From Pseudomicrostroma phylloplanum (Eukaryota > Basidiomycota > Exobasidiomycetes > Microstromatales): a stretch of DNA of 64,000 nucleotides. This document shows positions 48,247-58,810 of the stretch, piece after piece. Where the stretch lies: contig BCHS01000009.1 in NCBI GenBank assembly GCA_039545275.1, positions 558,001 to 622,000 on the forward strand, written 5' to 3'. The notes under the pieces were generated by a model. That model did no database searches. It saw only the letters and a list, made by a program, of their open reading frames with translations, and was not told the origin of the DNA. The position numbers were made by a program, and so were the translations under genes. Position 1 is the stretch's first letter. Every line of letters begins with the position of its first letter.

Positions 48247-50166
48247 ACCAAGGCAAGGAAACAAGGAAGCCACGAAGCAAGGAAAATGAGCTTGTCACTT
48301 CTGAGCTTGTTTGGACTTTACGCTCTGTGCCTGGCTGAGCTTGGCGCTCGGACCGTCGGGTACTTTTTCTTCGCCTATGATTGTTCTTGAACGGCCCCCT
48401 CTTGTTCTCTATTTCGAGGTTGTACGCCGCAAGCGAGCGAAGCGATGCGATGGACGAGGGAGGGGAGGAACAAAGATTCGACAAATTTGGGCATGACCCT
48501 GGGGGTTCCCGCGATTCAGCAGGGCGCGTCAATGTGGACGTCCAGGCGATGTAAAGTAACGCGGACGCGCTCGAGACTGGGATGTGTGATCGGATTGTTT
48601 CGTCTTTGCGCGGCCGGGTGTCAGCATAAGGATCGAGGTCTCATTGATATTGCTCTTCAGCTGGAACTTGTCTCTGCCCTCCACTACAATGATCCTGATC
48701 TGATCTGGTCTTTCCTGACCTTACCTGATCTATAAGACCAGGAATCAAAGACACGACGCGTCCTGATTCTACTGTTGATCACTAAGCGCGCACCATGCAC
48801 GCGCAGCCCATGCGGGGCTCCCTACTGTCACTGAAAGCTGTCAGTCAGGTCCACACCTCCCCGCGGCGCCCTGTTTCCCCAGCATGAAGACACCATGAAG
48901 CGCCTCGCAGCTCGCAGGTGAGGATATGGAGCCGATGTGGAGCTCGAGGTGCATGAGGGCGAGGAAAGAGATAAGTGAGAATTGCGGCGGACGTCCCTGT
49001 AGCCCTGTAGAGCGCCTCTGCTTCTTGCTGCTTGCTGGTAGTGCGGGGGGTGAGTGGGGTCATCTAGAGTGTCAGACGACTGGACTGGGGTTATGTGAAG
49101 GTGCGGCGAACGCAGCATGGCCATGGCCCTGTAGCCCTGTAGCCTGTAGCAGCGTAGAAGAAGAAGAAAAATGTACGAAGGCATGCAGCGCCGACGGCGG
49201 CGGCAGCAGCAGCAGCAGCGGCAGCAGCTGGGGCACCAGGGTCCAGTGGCTTTCTCGAGGTGCATTGATAGTCCGCTGCAGGACTGCATGGAGGCAGGTC
49301 GTCTGCAAGCATGCTGCCCCTGGCATGGGAGCCTGCATTGCATCCCCCGAGTGTAAGTCGTGGATGAGGGAGGCTTGCTCTTGCTTTCCCCCGTCCAGCT
49401 GCTATCGTCCGATCATTACCTCAGGCAAGTCATGCTGACAGTGGTTTCCGCCATTCGCCCTCAGCTCGGATGTAGACCTTGCCTATCTCCTTGTGCCCGC
49501 CCTTCGAAGCAGCAGCAGTAGTGCGAGCGGAGATAGGCTCCTCGGGCGAGACATGGACAGGAAAGAGAGAAAGGTCCGCCCTGCTGCAATGCCTGCATTG
49601 GCACCGTGGCTGCCATCGAAATCTGTCCTCCGCTGGGCTCCGCCTGCCTAGTCTCTAGCCTCTAGACCTTTCGCTTGACCCTCACCTCGAAACAAAAGGC
49701 AGGCGGTCCTGTCCTTCTTCCTCTTCCGCAAAGAGGTTCTATGGCGAGGAGAGGGAGTGGGGGCACAGCCAATTGGCCAAGAAGTCTTTCGCCTCGGCCG
49801 ACGTCCTGCCTGCCTGTCTCTTTCCCCGCAGAGAGAAGGAGAAGCCACGCTTCTGTGGCGAGGGCGAGACAAGCGCTTGGCTGGCTACGCCAAGTTGGAC
49901 CCCTCGCTGTGTCTCTTATCATTTCTCGAAATGTGTGAGGACAGGTTTATCTCCAAGACAAGGGTGTTCACATGATAATCGCCAGGCAAGATCACGTCAA
50001 CAACTCCATTAGAGCGGGACACAGTAAGACGGCCACGCTACGCCCTTTCTCTTTTCTCTCTTTCTGTCTATCCTTTTTTTTTTCTGAATGTACTGGTTGC
50101 TGCTGCTGCTGGTCGCGTGGGGCAGAGAAACGTCAAATTGCCGTGTGTGTGGGTGCGGATTGAGGA

Positions 50167-50221
50167 GGGGGGGGGGGGGGGNNNNNNNNNNNNNNNNNNN
50201 NNNNNNNNNNNNNNNNNNNNN

Positions 50222-50256
<35 letters not shown>
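50167..50256. other. Assembly gap (40 Ns) inside a poly-G tract
   Basis: Fifteen G (50167-50181), then 40 N (50182-50221), then 35 G (50222-50256). The gap length is probably a placeholder. Open frames that cross it are artefacts. Confidence 0.95.
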
Positions 50257-50257
<1 letters not shown>

Positions 50258-50466
50258 TTCGTCGGGCGATCGGACGGTGAAGCTGCCCCAGCGGTCGGAG
50301 TGCAGGCAGCGGGCGGAGGCCGAGTTACCGCCTGGGCGCATGTCTGACGGAGATGGATGCCGTGGCGGGGCGACCGTGAGTTGCTCTGGTGCCGCCCCCC
50401 TGGCCCCAAACCCATCTCAAGCAGGCAGCCGAGCGCAGGCAGGCAGAGGGGCGACACCCAACCCAT

Positions 50467-50471
<5 letters not shown>

Positions 50472-50499
<28 letters not shown>
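50472..50499. repeat. CA microsatellite, about 14 units
   Basis: An uninterrupted CA run in the upstream region of the CBM21 gene. Confidence 0.9.
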
Positions 50500-51159
50500 A
50501 GGAGAGATTCTGCAAAGGTCCTAGTCGCCTGCCTCCCCTGCCTGCCTGTCTGCCTTCTGGCCTACCTCCTCACCATTCCTCCTTCACGCTGCTGCTCTCT
50601 TGTATATCTTCCTGTGTATTCGATCGTTTGCCAGGACCCACGATCGCGGCCCATCCCCTGCCGCTGCGTTGCGCCCACTCAAGTCACCGGAGCCAAGCAG
50701 CCACCGGCGCCCGTCGCCCGACTCTCCGCCCCAAGCTGTGCTACGCGAGATCTCCCCTCCTTGGCTCTTCCCACCATTCTATTCCCACCCTTCAATCCAA
50801 GTCCGCACCCGTAACTTCCTCCTCCTCCTCCTCCTCGGCATCTGCAACTCCCCATCTATCCCCGCATCTCTGTCTGCATCATCCATAGCATAGGTATATC
50901 CGCCAGCTCCATTCCTTCTGCCGCCTCATTCCATCCGATCCCTTCGCGGCTCAGCCCATAGCCCCTGCAGCAACCTCGACGCAACCAGGGTTCATTTCAT
51001 CGCCCTCGTTGCCGCAAGACGCACACTCATTCAAGCGCAAACACCCACGGAGATAGCCATACACACCTTCGGCTCATCTCTTACTCACACAGCGTCGTGC
51101 ATTTGGTCGACTAACCCAAGCCCTATCTCCTTGGCCCGCCTTTCGCTCATCAACATTGG

Positions 51160-54100
51160 ATGCTGTGTCAATCGTCTCCAACGGTGAGGTCATTGCCATA
51201 CCACACCTTCAACTCGGACGGCAACGTCTCTTCCACGGCAAATCACCGCGGGATGAGCACTTCCTCCTCTGCTTCCTCCTCCAGGAGGAACAGCGGTAGC
51301 GGCCCTACCGATGCGTCCACGTCCTCTTCCTCTGCCTCTACACCCACCGCGTCTTCATCGCAGCAACAACCCTCGTCTTCTGCATCGTCGTCGCAGCAAC
51401 AGCACAGCGTAGCCTCGCACTCACCCGCCCGGCCTCGCCACCACGCTCGGAGTGTGTCGCAAGAAGCCTCACGGTTCCCCTCTGTCACCGCCTTCAACCT
51501 CAGCCCGCCAAGACGGCCCAGTCACGGGTCTCAAGGATCTCACCATCTCAAGATGTCGATCAGTCAGAACCTACCGCCCACTGCTACCGCCGCCGCCGCC
51601 GCTGCCACGCCCGGATCGAGTACCTCCTCCAGTGCCAGCACACCATTGTCCTCTAGCAACGGCAGCAGCAACAACACCTCCCCTGATCGGGACGATGAGA
51701 ACGACGATGGCATCAGTCCAGCCTCATCCACGGCCGTTTCTTCCACGGAGGGCTCTCCCGTTGCGCACAGAACGACTCTTTCGGCACTGCCAGGCGATGA
51801 TGAGAGCCGGCTAAGGGCTCTACTAGAGGCTCAAGCTAGTCGCCGGCCTCGTCTGATGCGGCTCACCCCCGCGTATGCCAGTATGCCTAACCGCATTCCT
51901 CAAACCCTCGATGCTTCCTCCAAGAGCAGTCGTCCTGCCCTGCCCTTTCCCACTTCGGAGGGACCCTCTTCGCAAGTCGAGAAGGATGAGAGTGCTTCCA
52001 CATCTGTCATCGAGCAGATAAGGGGTCAACCCAGGACCCCGCCGCTGGAACCACCCACTGGCTTGTCGCTAGACATGACCAACCTTCCCAAACCAGCCAT
52101 CGGAGACGCCTCGGCCCCTCAGAGCACCTCTTCTCTGCCCAACGAAGTCCGGACGAAGAGTGGCCGACTCATCAAGCCTGCTCTTCGAAACAGCTCCTTC
52201 GTAGGCGGCACATCCGGCGGACGAGTGACCCGGATGAACCGCTCTGACAGTATGCCAGCCTCCGCTGCCAGCTCGGCGCAGATGCGAGCAAAGAGCACTC
52301 CCAACACCCCTTCGGTAGCCAAGGTGGTGCAATTTGACTCACATCTAGAGCATATCAAGGTCTTCAAGTTCAAGCAGAAGCCTACTGCCATCTCCCGCTC
52401 GGGCTCGCCTGAGCAGACAGAGACTGAGACCGAGGAGGAGAGGGAGCTATTTCCCTTCGTCAACTACGGCCGCAAAGGTCCCTCGCCGCCAAGTGGCACT
52501 CCGAATGCAACCTCGCCCACCATCAGCAGCATTCCAGGTCAGGCACCCGTCGAAGAACAGCTGGTTCTCCGATTGCCCAACTTCCCCTCGTCGGCTCGAT
52601 TGTCGGTTGACAAGACGGTCTTCCTTGAGAGAATCTACCTGGCCGAAGATCTGCGCTCCGTCAAAGGTACAGTTAGGGTGAGGAACATCAGCTTTGAGAA
52701 GTGGGTTGCAATCAGGTTCACGCTGGACAATTGGGTCACGGTCAATGAGGTGTCGGCCGAGTACTCGGAGTCCCTCGCAGATGGCTCAGCAGATCGCTTC
52801 GCCTTCTCCATTAAGCTCAACGAGCTCCTTGACTGGCCCAGGGGCGCTGGTCAGCACGAGACCAAGACTATGTTCCTCTGCTTGCGCTACACCACCTGCG
52901 ATGGCCAGCACTGGGACAACAATGATGGTCTCAACTATCAGCTGGACTTCCGGAAGCGTCAGCTTCCCTCCACCCCCATGCCAACGCCCAACGCAACCCG
53001 ACCGTCTACGCGTGCTCAAACCCTCAGCGGTCCCATGTCCACGCAGCAAGCTCGCGTCATCGAGATGGTCCGACGTCATGGTGTCCAGAGTGGCAAGGGC
53101 AGTGGAGGCTTCGTCGAAGATCTCAGAAGGGAGCTCGACAAGCTCAAGTCCGACGAGGAAGATCACGACCGCCTGCCTATCATCACCAAGAAGATGGCAG
53201 CGGCCGTGGCATCGTCGGGCGCCGTGGGCGGCCCCGTTGCTGGTTTGAGGCAAAAGCGATCCACGGCATCGCCTCCTGGCTCACCGGGACCTCGTGGAGA
53301 AGGGCCGTCGCCTATGTGGAGCGCCCGCTACGACTGGAACGAGTCTCTGCGCAACTCGGCCTCCTCGTCTGCACGCTCTCGCCCTGCAGTCTACGACTAC
53401 TTCAACTCAAAGCCACCCCCTCCTGCCTCTGCTATGGGCGATGCCGACCCCGCTGCTCCCCATCTCTTTGTCTCTGCTGCCTCGCCGCCGTCGCAGAACT
53501 CCAGTGTTGTGTCCACGCCGATGGTCAGCAACTTCGGTCAGACTCGTGCTGGAATGCTGAGCCCAGCAGTCGGCGATGTGTTCGCACACCATCAGCCTGT
53601 CACGTCACCTTCTCTGAGCAATTCACTGGCCTCCTCGGTGGAGGGCTCTGCAGCCAACTCCGTCAGCAACTCTCCGGACAGGTTTTACGCCGCGTCCCTC
53701 GGGATTGCAGCGGCTAGCAGGGACGGCAGGCTGAGTCCAGGGGATGGCAACTCGCCCACGCAACGCTCTCCCCCTGGTGGCAACAAGTTCTTCTCCTTTG
53801 CCCCGCTTCGAAGGGGCCATGTGTCGCCATTGGCATCCGGCCAGACTTCACTCGAGAACTCAGACTCGGACGAAGAGGAAGACCAGGTCGACGATACCCG
53901 CGAGAGCAGTCGTGCTCCTGCTCCAGCGAGGATCGTGACGTTGCCTCGGGCGACCATCAAGGCACGTCAGAAGAAGGACGACGGCCTCGTACTGGAGAAT
54001 TACGATTCACCACCCGTTGCAGAATCGCCAACCAGGCCCATGGCCGTTTCGCACATGTCCGACTCGTCCCTCTTCTCACCCAGCACCTCTGTCTCGTCGA

Positions 54101-54648
54101 TGGAGAGCGAGACTTCGGACCTGGTCACTCCCGATGTGGCGTCCATCGATGGTCTTCCCACCTCCTTTGGCAGCACCGGCACCGGCACCGGCAGCGGGAG
54201 CAGTGCTCGCAACAGCAGCATCAGCAGCAGTAACGGCGGCAGCGGCAGCGACGATGCCTCGCACGTCTCTACTCCCCGAATCGTCTCCCAGAGAAAATGG
54301 TCACCACCGGGCAGCATCATCTCTCCTGCCGATAAGCTCCCCACTTCCGCCGCGGACCTCAGCGAGCTGATCCAGAAGTATTGCTGGAGCAGCGATTCTG
54401 TTCCCGGCCTCGGCCTCGGGCTGGGCGGGGGTGCTGGCGCTGCTCTTGGTATCGGCAGTGGAAGTGCGAGTGGGAGTGCCGGTGGTAGTGGGAACAACAG
54501 CGGGAATCGCAGCCGCACTGGCAGTCCTTCCCCGAGGGGGTTCCCCAGCGTAGGCGGTGTTGCCGCTACTATCCCCGGGAGCAACGCGGCGGGATTGCCT
54601 AGCCCGTTGCACCAGAGCGGGTCCGCTACACCCACTGGCGAGTTCTAG
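51160..54648 (+). CDS. Glycogen-targeting protein phosphatase 1 regulatory subunit (CBM21, Gac1-like)
   Basis: A single exon of 1162 residues. The middle holds a PP1-docking segment with an RVxF-type site (KVVQFDSHLEHIKVF, about residues 387-401), then the CBM21 starch/glycogen-binding domain (about residues 462-600): EEQLVLRLPNFPSSARLSV, GTVRVRNISFEKWVAIRFT, FAFSIKLNELLDWP, FLCLRYTTCDGQHWDNNDGL. These proteins bring PP1 to glycogen to activate glycogen synthase; in yeast Gac1, Pig1 and Pig2 do so. The N-terminal ~250 and C-terminal ~550 residues are Ser/Gly-rich and predicted disordered, with one acidic block (DSDEEEDQVDDT). Start is the first ATG of the frame; MSTSSSASS at 51253 is an alternative. 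It is much longer than yeast Gac1 (793) because of the tail. Confidence 0.9.
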   Translation: MLCQSSPTVRSLPYHTFNSDGNVSSTANHRGMSTSSSASSSRRNSGSGPTDASTSSSSASTPTASSSQQQPSSSASSSQQQHSVASHSPARPRHHARSVSQEASRFPSVTAFNLSPPRRPSHGSQGSHHLKMSISQNLPPTATAAAAAATPGSSTSSSASTPLSSSNGSSNNTSPDRDDENDDGISPASSTAVSSTEGSPVAHRTTLSALPGDDESRLRALLEAQASRRPRLMRLTPAYASMPNRIPQTLDASSKSSRPALPFPTSEGPSSQVEKDESASTSVIEQIRGQPRTPPLEPPTGLSLDMTNLPKPAIGDASAPQSTSSLPNEVRTKSGRLIKPALRNSSFVGGTSGGRVTRMNRSDSMPASAASSAQMRAKSTPNTPSVAKVVQFDSHLEHIKVFKFKQKPTAISRSGSPEQTETETEEERELFPFVNYGRKGPSPPSGTPNATSPTISSIPGQAPVEEQLVLRLPNFPSSARLSVDKTVFLERIYLAEDLRSVKGTVRVRNISFEKWVAIRFTLDNWVTVNEVSAEYSESLADGSADRFAFSIKLNELLDWPRGAGQHETKTMFLCLRYTTCDGQHWDNNDGLNYQLDFRKRQLPSTPMPTPNATRPSTRAQTLSGPMSTQQARVIEMVRRHGVQSGKGSGGFVEDLRRELDKLKSDEEDHDRLPIITKKMAAAVASSGAVGGPVAGLRQKRSTASPPGSPGPRGEGPSPMWSARYDWNESLRNSASSSARSRPAVYDYFNSKPPPPASAMGDADPAAPHLFVSAASPPSQNSSVVSTPMVSNFGQTRAGMLSPAVGDVFAHHQPVTSPSLSNSLASSVEGSAANSVSNSPDRFYAASLGIAAASRDGRLSPGDGNSPTQRSPPGGNKFFSFAPLRRGHVSPLASGQTSLENSDSDEEEDQVDDTRESSRAPAPARIVTLPRATIKARQKKDDGLVLENYDSPPVAESPTRPMAVSHMSDSSLFSPSTSVSSMESETSDLVTPDVASIDGLPTSFGSTGTGTGSGSSARNSSISSSNGGSGSDDASHVSTPRIVSQRKWSPPGSIISPADKLPTSAADLSELIQKYCWSSDSVPGLGLGLGGGAGAALGIGSGSASGSAGGSGNNSGNRSRTGSPSPRGFPSVGGVAATIPGSNAAGLPSPLHQSGSATPTGEF

Positions 54649-55410
54649 GCCGAGCTAGATCGATGGGGGCATTCAAGAAGTGCCTCTGTCGCCGATCCCC
54701 GATTTCCCCTTTTTCTTATTCTCCTAATTTCTGCTTGCTTCTTTTCTTCTTCCTCGCATCCTTTCTCATCGATCCTCCTCAACGCGTCACCGTCATCGTC
54801 CAAGATCCTCTCATCTCTCATTCCTCAAAACGCTCAAGCTCAGTCACAAACTTCATTCGAATCCTGACATCAATCCTCAGTTTCACAATTTCACACTTCC
54901 GCATCTCGATCCTGCCCCCCCGCTCTTGCTCTTGCTTTTGCTTCCCACCCCTCTTGTCTCGTCTCCCTTGCTTTCCCTTTCCCTTATTCTCTGTACATCT
55001 GCTTGCTACCGGATGGATAGACATCACGCGCTCACGTAGAGTGCTTGCACGCACAAAATGGAACTGAAGGGATGCTCATTTGCTTGTCTGCCTGCCTGCC
55101 TGCCTGAACAATTGCCTGCTTGCGGTTTCCACTCTGACTCTGGGCTTGGGGCTCTGGGCTCGGAGCTCGAGGGCTTCAGGCTCATCGTCGCAGTCGCAGT
55201 CACAGTCGCAGTTTCAGTCGTGGCAGTCGTCTTCGTTGGCAGAAGATCTTCATTGGCCTCTTTGCACTTCATTTCTGCACCCCTGCCCTGCCCTGCCCGG
55301 CAGCCTTGCTCTGCCCCTCGCCTTCTGTTCTACAAGTACACGTCCTCCCCCTTCTCCCTCCCCACATCTTACCCCGCTCCAGAATCAGCAGTCCCACCTA
55401 CACTACCGCA
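54649..55410. other. Convergent 3' region, 762 bp
   Basis: It lies between the CBM21 gene and gamma-adaptin, which converge. It is T/C-rich on the plus strand, with a short CTGC tetranucleotide tract at about 55087-55104. No gene was seen. Confidence 0.55.
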
Positions 55411-58373
55411 CTAGTGCATCCCCGCTGGAAATCCCGCAAAATCCACCTGTTCTTGCACCTGTGCCCCCGCAACCGTAAAAGCAATCCGAAGTCTCAAACG
55501 GATCTGTGTGCCCGAGGGGGCCATTACGCGCATCTGCTGCGTTTCCGTCTTGCCCGGGAGGACGGTACTGTTGGATGCGGCGAGCATTTGGAGTTTTTGA
55601 GACTGCGGAGGGGTAAAGGGGATCGATGAGTCAATTACTGTTATTAGATTCTGAACATCTTGCTCCTCTCGACTTACCTTGGGCACGGCAGCCTGCAGAG
55701 TCACGCCCTCCACGTCCGTCGAGCTGGTGAATTCGACGAGGATGTTCACCACGTCTGGCCGAGCGGGGCTGACCTTGGGCGTGAATGTGATCTTGAGACC
55801 TTTAGCGTCGTACGCCGTGTAGCTCGTCGCGGCAGGGGAGGGAGTGGGCGTGGGCTTGGCCGACGCTGGCGCAGCAGGCGGGGTGGCAGCTGCGCTACTG
55901 CCACCGAAGATGTCTAGTTCAGCGAGCGAGTTTGAGTTGTTGGCGGCAGAGCCAGTTGGGCTGCCGAGACCCTCGAGCCCTGCCAGACCGTTGCTTGCGG
56001 AAGAAGGCCCTGCGGTACTGCTGCTGCTGCTCGAGCTGCCAAACAGACCCAGAATATCGTTCACGGATGCCTTGGCAGGAGCGCCTCCTGCACCAGCGCC
56101 ACTCGATCCAGACGGCGTTGCTGCTGCTGACACGCTGCTCGAGTCACCGCCCCCAAAGATGTCTGCCAGTAGATCCTGTGTGCTCTGCGGTGCTCCTCCG
56201 GCCTTTGAGCCGTTGCTGATACCTCCGGCAGCAGTACCGTTGTTGCCTGCAGGCATTTCATCTCCCATCAAGTCCAGCAGAGCGTCCTTGTCTGTTCTTG
56301 TGCTACCTACTGCCCTCTTCTCACTGACCGTGCCCACCATTGTAGTCTTGATCTCAGGAGGTGGCATGGCTTCCAGTACGCCCTCTCTGATATCTTGGCG
56401 CTTCAGCAGAGCTTCGAATTCGACGGATCGCTGCTGCAGCTCCATATCCACCGACGTCTCGTAGCGCGTCAAAATCTGGTGAATCTTTGTCACCTGTGAG
56501 CCATCGTAAGAGTATCGCACAGCCAGCTTTGCGAGAGCAGTGAGGACCCATTGCCTCGTTTGAGAGTTGGCATAGGGAGAGTCGAGCAGCGAAGAGATGA
56601 GGTCGACGACGTTACTCGGCTTGAGGTCCCTCACGAGCTCTTCATCTTCCAGACTTGCTCCCTGCGTCAGAAGCTCTCCGAACTCTCCAATTGTCCATAC
56701 CGCTCCCATGGTCAGTCCTTCTTGACTGAAGTCCTCGTGCAGAGCAGAATACAGTCGCTGGACTGTGTAAGCTTGCAGCTCGGGAGTGTGGCAGATGAGG
56801 CGCAGGAATGCCGACAGAATCTCCTCTCGCACATAGTTGCCTGCGAGCTTCAGCACTCTCAGTACTGTGTCGATGTGCCACCTGCGATTCGGAGCAAACT
56901 TTTCTGCTGCCAACGAGATCTGAGTAGTGAGGCCGAGCTTGAACTCGTTGTCCGACACTTCTAGGAAGGCGAGGAGCTCTCTTGTGAGGACCCGGACGTT
57001 GGCCTCGTTGATGAGAGCGTAAGTGAGTTCCAACGATCGCCGCCTGATGGAGATGTCGCCATCTCGAAGGCAGTCTAGGATGATGTTGCGATGCCTTTGC
57101 ACGGCATTTGTGTCCATAGCAACGACCTTGTTCAGAGTGTTCAGCGCCACATACCTGTGCAGAGGATGGAAAGGGCACTCGCACTACATCAGAAATGCGC
57201 ACAGGAATGCAGCTCACAAGCCTCGACTCACCTAATGTTGTTGTCTCGATTACTCAGGAACTTGCCCAGAATGTTGATGGCCATGACTCTCAACCCACTC
57301 TCCGCCTCAATCTCTAGTACGGTCAAGACAGTCTCATAAAGGATCGCATTACCAACGTTCTTCGAGGCCTCGGTATTGGTGGCTACCTGGGCGAGGATAT
57401 CGTTCATGGCCTCAGACGCGGCGGCGTTGCCCTTGCCCAGTATCCGGAGCAAACGGAGAATCTTGACCTGCAGAAAGGGATCTGTGATGCCAGAGACGTC
57501 GTGCTCGGGGGAGTAGCCAGTGGAGACTAGCGACTTCAGCTGTCGAACCAAGAGAGGAACGGTCTGCAGGAAAGGGAAGTGAATCGATCAATCAGGTTCA
57601 GCTTCGATTGCGGGATTCACAACGGCTAGAATGCCGCCTTCTCCTGGCCACCTATCTTTACTCACGCTCCTGAAATCTTCCTTTGCCTCCTCATCCTGGC
57701 AGATCTGAATCGCGAGTGTGACCGCACAAAGCAGTACACCATGATTTTTGTCGTTGAGCAGAGTTCTTGCCTTGGAAGTAAAGTTCTCTAGCAGGTCAGG
57801 CACCTTCTTGACGATCCTCATTGCACAGATCGCGGCCTTCCGCCTGATATACGTGTTGCTCGATCCCATGAGCCTCTCAATCTCATTGCTCAAGTCCCGC
57901 GACATCTCTTCAGAGGCAATGTTGCCAAACGTAGCCAGTGCCAGACCGACGACGTACATATTGGAGTGGTTCATGTCATTCTTGAGTCCATTGGTGACGA
58001 GCATGAGCACATTGGTGTTTTCGTCCAACAGCAGCATCACTCCCAGATAGCCGAGACGCTTGTCTGTGAATCTGGGAGTGGCTACAAGCTTGAGACACTC
58101 TATCTGGCCAAAGTGAGCGGGGTAGCCGAGCATGTGGATATAGAGGAGCTTGGCGATGTTATTGTGTCTCAGCAGGGGATCTTCGTCCTTGAAGGACGTT
58201 CTGATCGCTGCCGACTCCTTCTGAATCAGCGCCCTCTCTTCAGCATAGGTCTTGCAAGCTCGAATCGCCTTGATGAGCGCACGCAGATTGGACAGACCCA
58301 GAGAAGCCATCAGGCCGCCCAGACGAGGGTCGAGGGCGGCGACTTGCTGTGAGCGGGTGAAGAGGGACGTCAT
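55411..58373 (-). CDS. APL4: AP-1 complex subunit gamma (gamma-adaptin)
   Basis: Exons 58373-57666, 57563-57232, 57154-55678 and 55602-55411 give 902 residues. The trunk is highly conserved: [93 protein letters not shown], and [18 protein letters not shown] Ser/Gly/Ala-rich hinge (about residues 620-770) leads to a GAE ear domain ending [11 protein letters not shown]. Gamma-adaptin is a large subunit of the AP-1 clathrin adaptor at the trans-Golgi and endosomes; the ear recruits accessory proteins. A ~20-residue extension precedes the usual start ([17 protein letters not shown]). The third intron (75 nt) is stop-free and falls in the ear between AAVPK and SQKLQML. The gene is divergent from the Aos1 gene. 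Confidence 0.95.
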
Positions 58374-58810
58374 CTTGACGATGTCGCCCCAGAAGGGAGG
58401 CTATATGCGGTTGCAGGAGTTGATGCGATGCGACGAGCCTGTCTACCTGATCCTTGGGGTATCTGAAGAGGTAGCGAGCAGGAGAGAATGATCGTAAAGG
58501 GCGAGAGGTCGGTGTGTGATGGTGGTGAGGATGAGGGTGATGGTGATGGTGGTGATCCCGTTGGTCGTCTGTCTCTGCTGGTCGTCGTCGGTCGCCTCTC
58601 CACTCCCGTCGAGGCGGAGTGTTGCGCTGCGCGTCGACGCAGGCGGGGGGCCAACGACTGAAGGGCCACACAGAGGCAGAGGCCTGTGCGACAGTCGTTC
58701 CGTCCCGAGGACGTTGTTCCTTCCGAAGATCAGACTGAGAAGGAAGAGTACAACACCTCGTCTGATTGATCGTCTCCTTGACCTCGCTCTCAAATCACGC
58801 AAACAACACA
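58374..58810. promoter_or_regulatory. Divergent promoter between gamma-adaptin and AOS1
   Basis: The 437-bp gap lies between two outward-facing starts. It includes a run of GGTGATG-like repeats near 58510-58555. Promoter role is inferred from orientation only. Confidence 0.45.

Larger units (their letters stand above)
47078..51159. other. Gene-poor region, 4.1 kb
   Basis: No conserved protein was recognised in any frame across this interval. It contains several short tandem repeats (CA at 47498-47520, AGCTC pentamers at 48054-48076, a diverging hexamer array at 48181-48246, GATCTGATCT-like sequence near 48690, CA at 50472-50499), a poly-G assembly gap at 50167-50256, and CT-rich leader sequence before 51160. 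Open frames here translate to repetitive Leu/Ser or Thr/His strings. It could hide non-coding RNAs or poorly conserved genes that cannot be judged by eye. Confidence 0.55.

Noticed and set aside
48077..48532. Leu/Ser repeat ORF on the minus strand
   Set aside because: It is the translation of the hexamer array, not a protein family.
50068..50888. Open frames spanning the N gap
   Set aside because: They are created by homopolymer G/C and N residues and are not real coding sequence.
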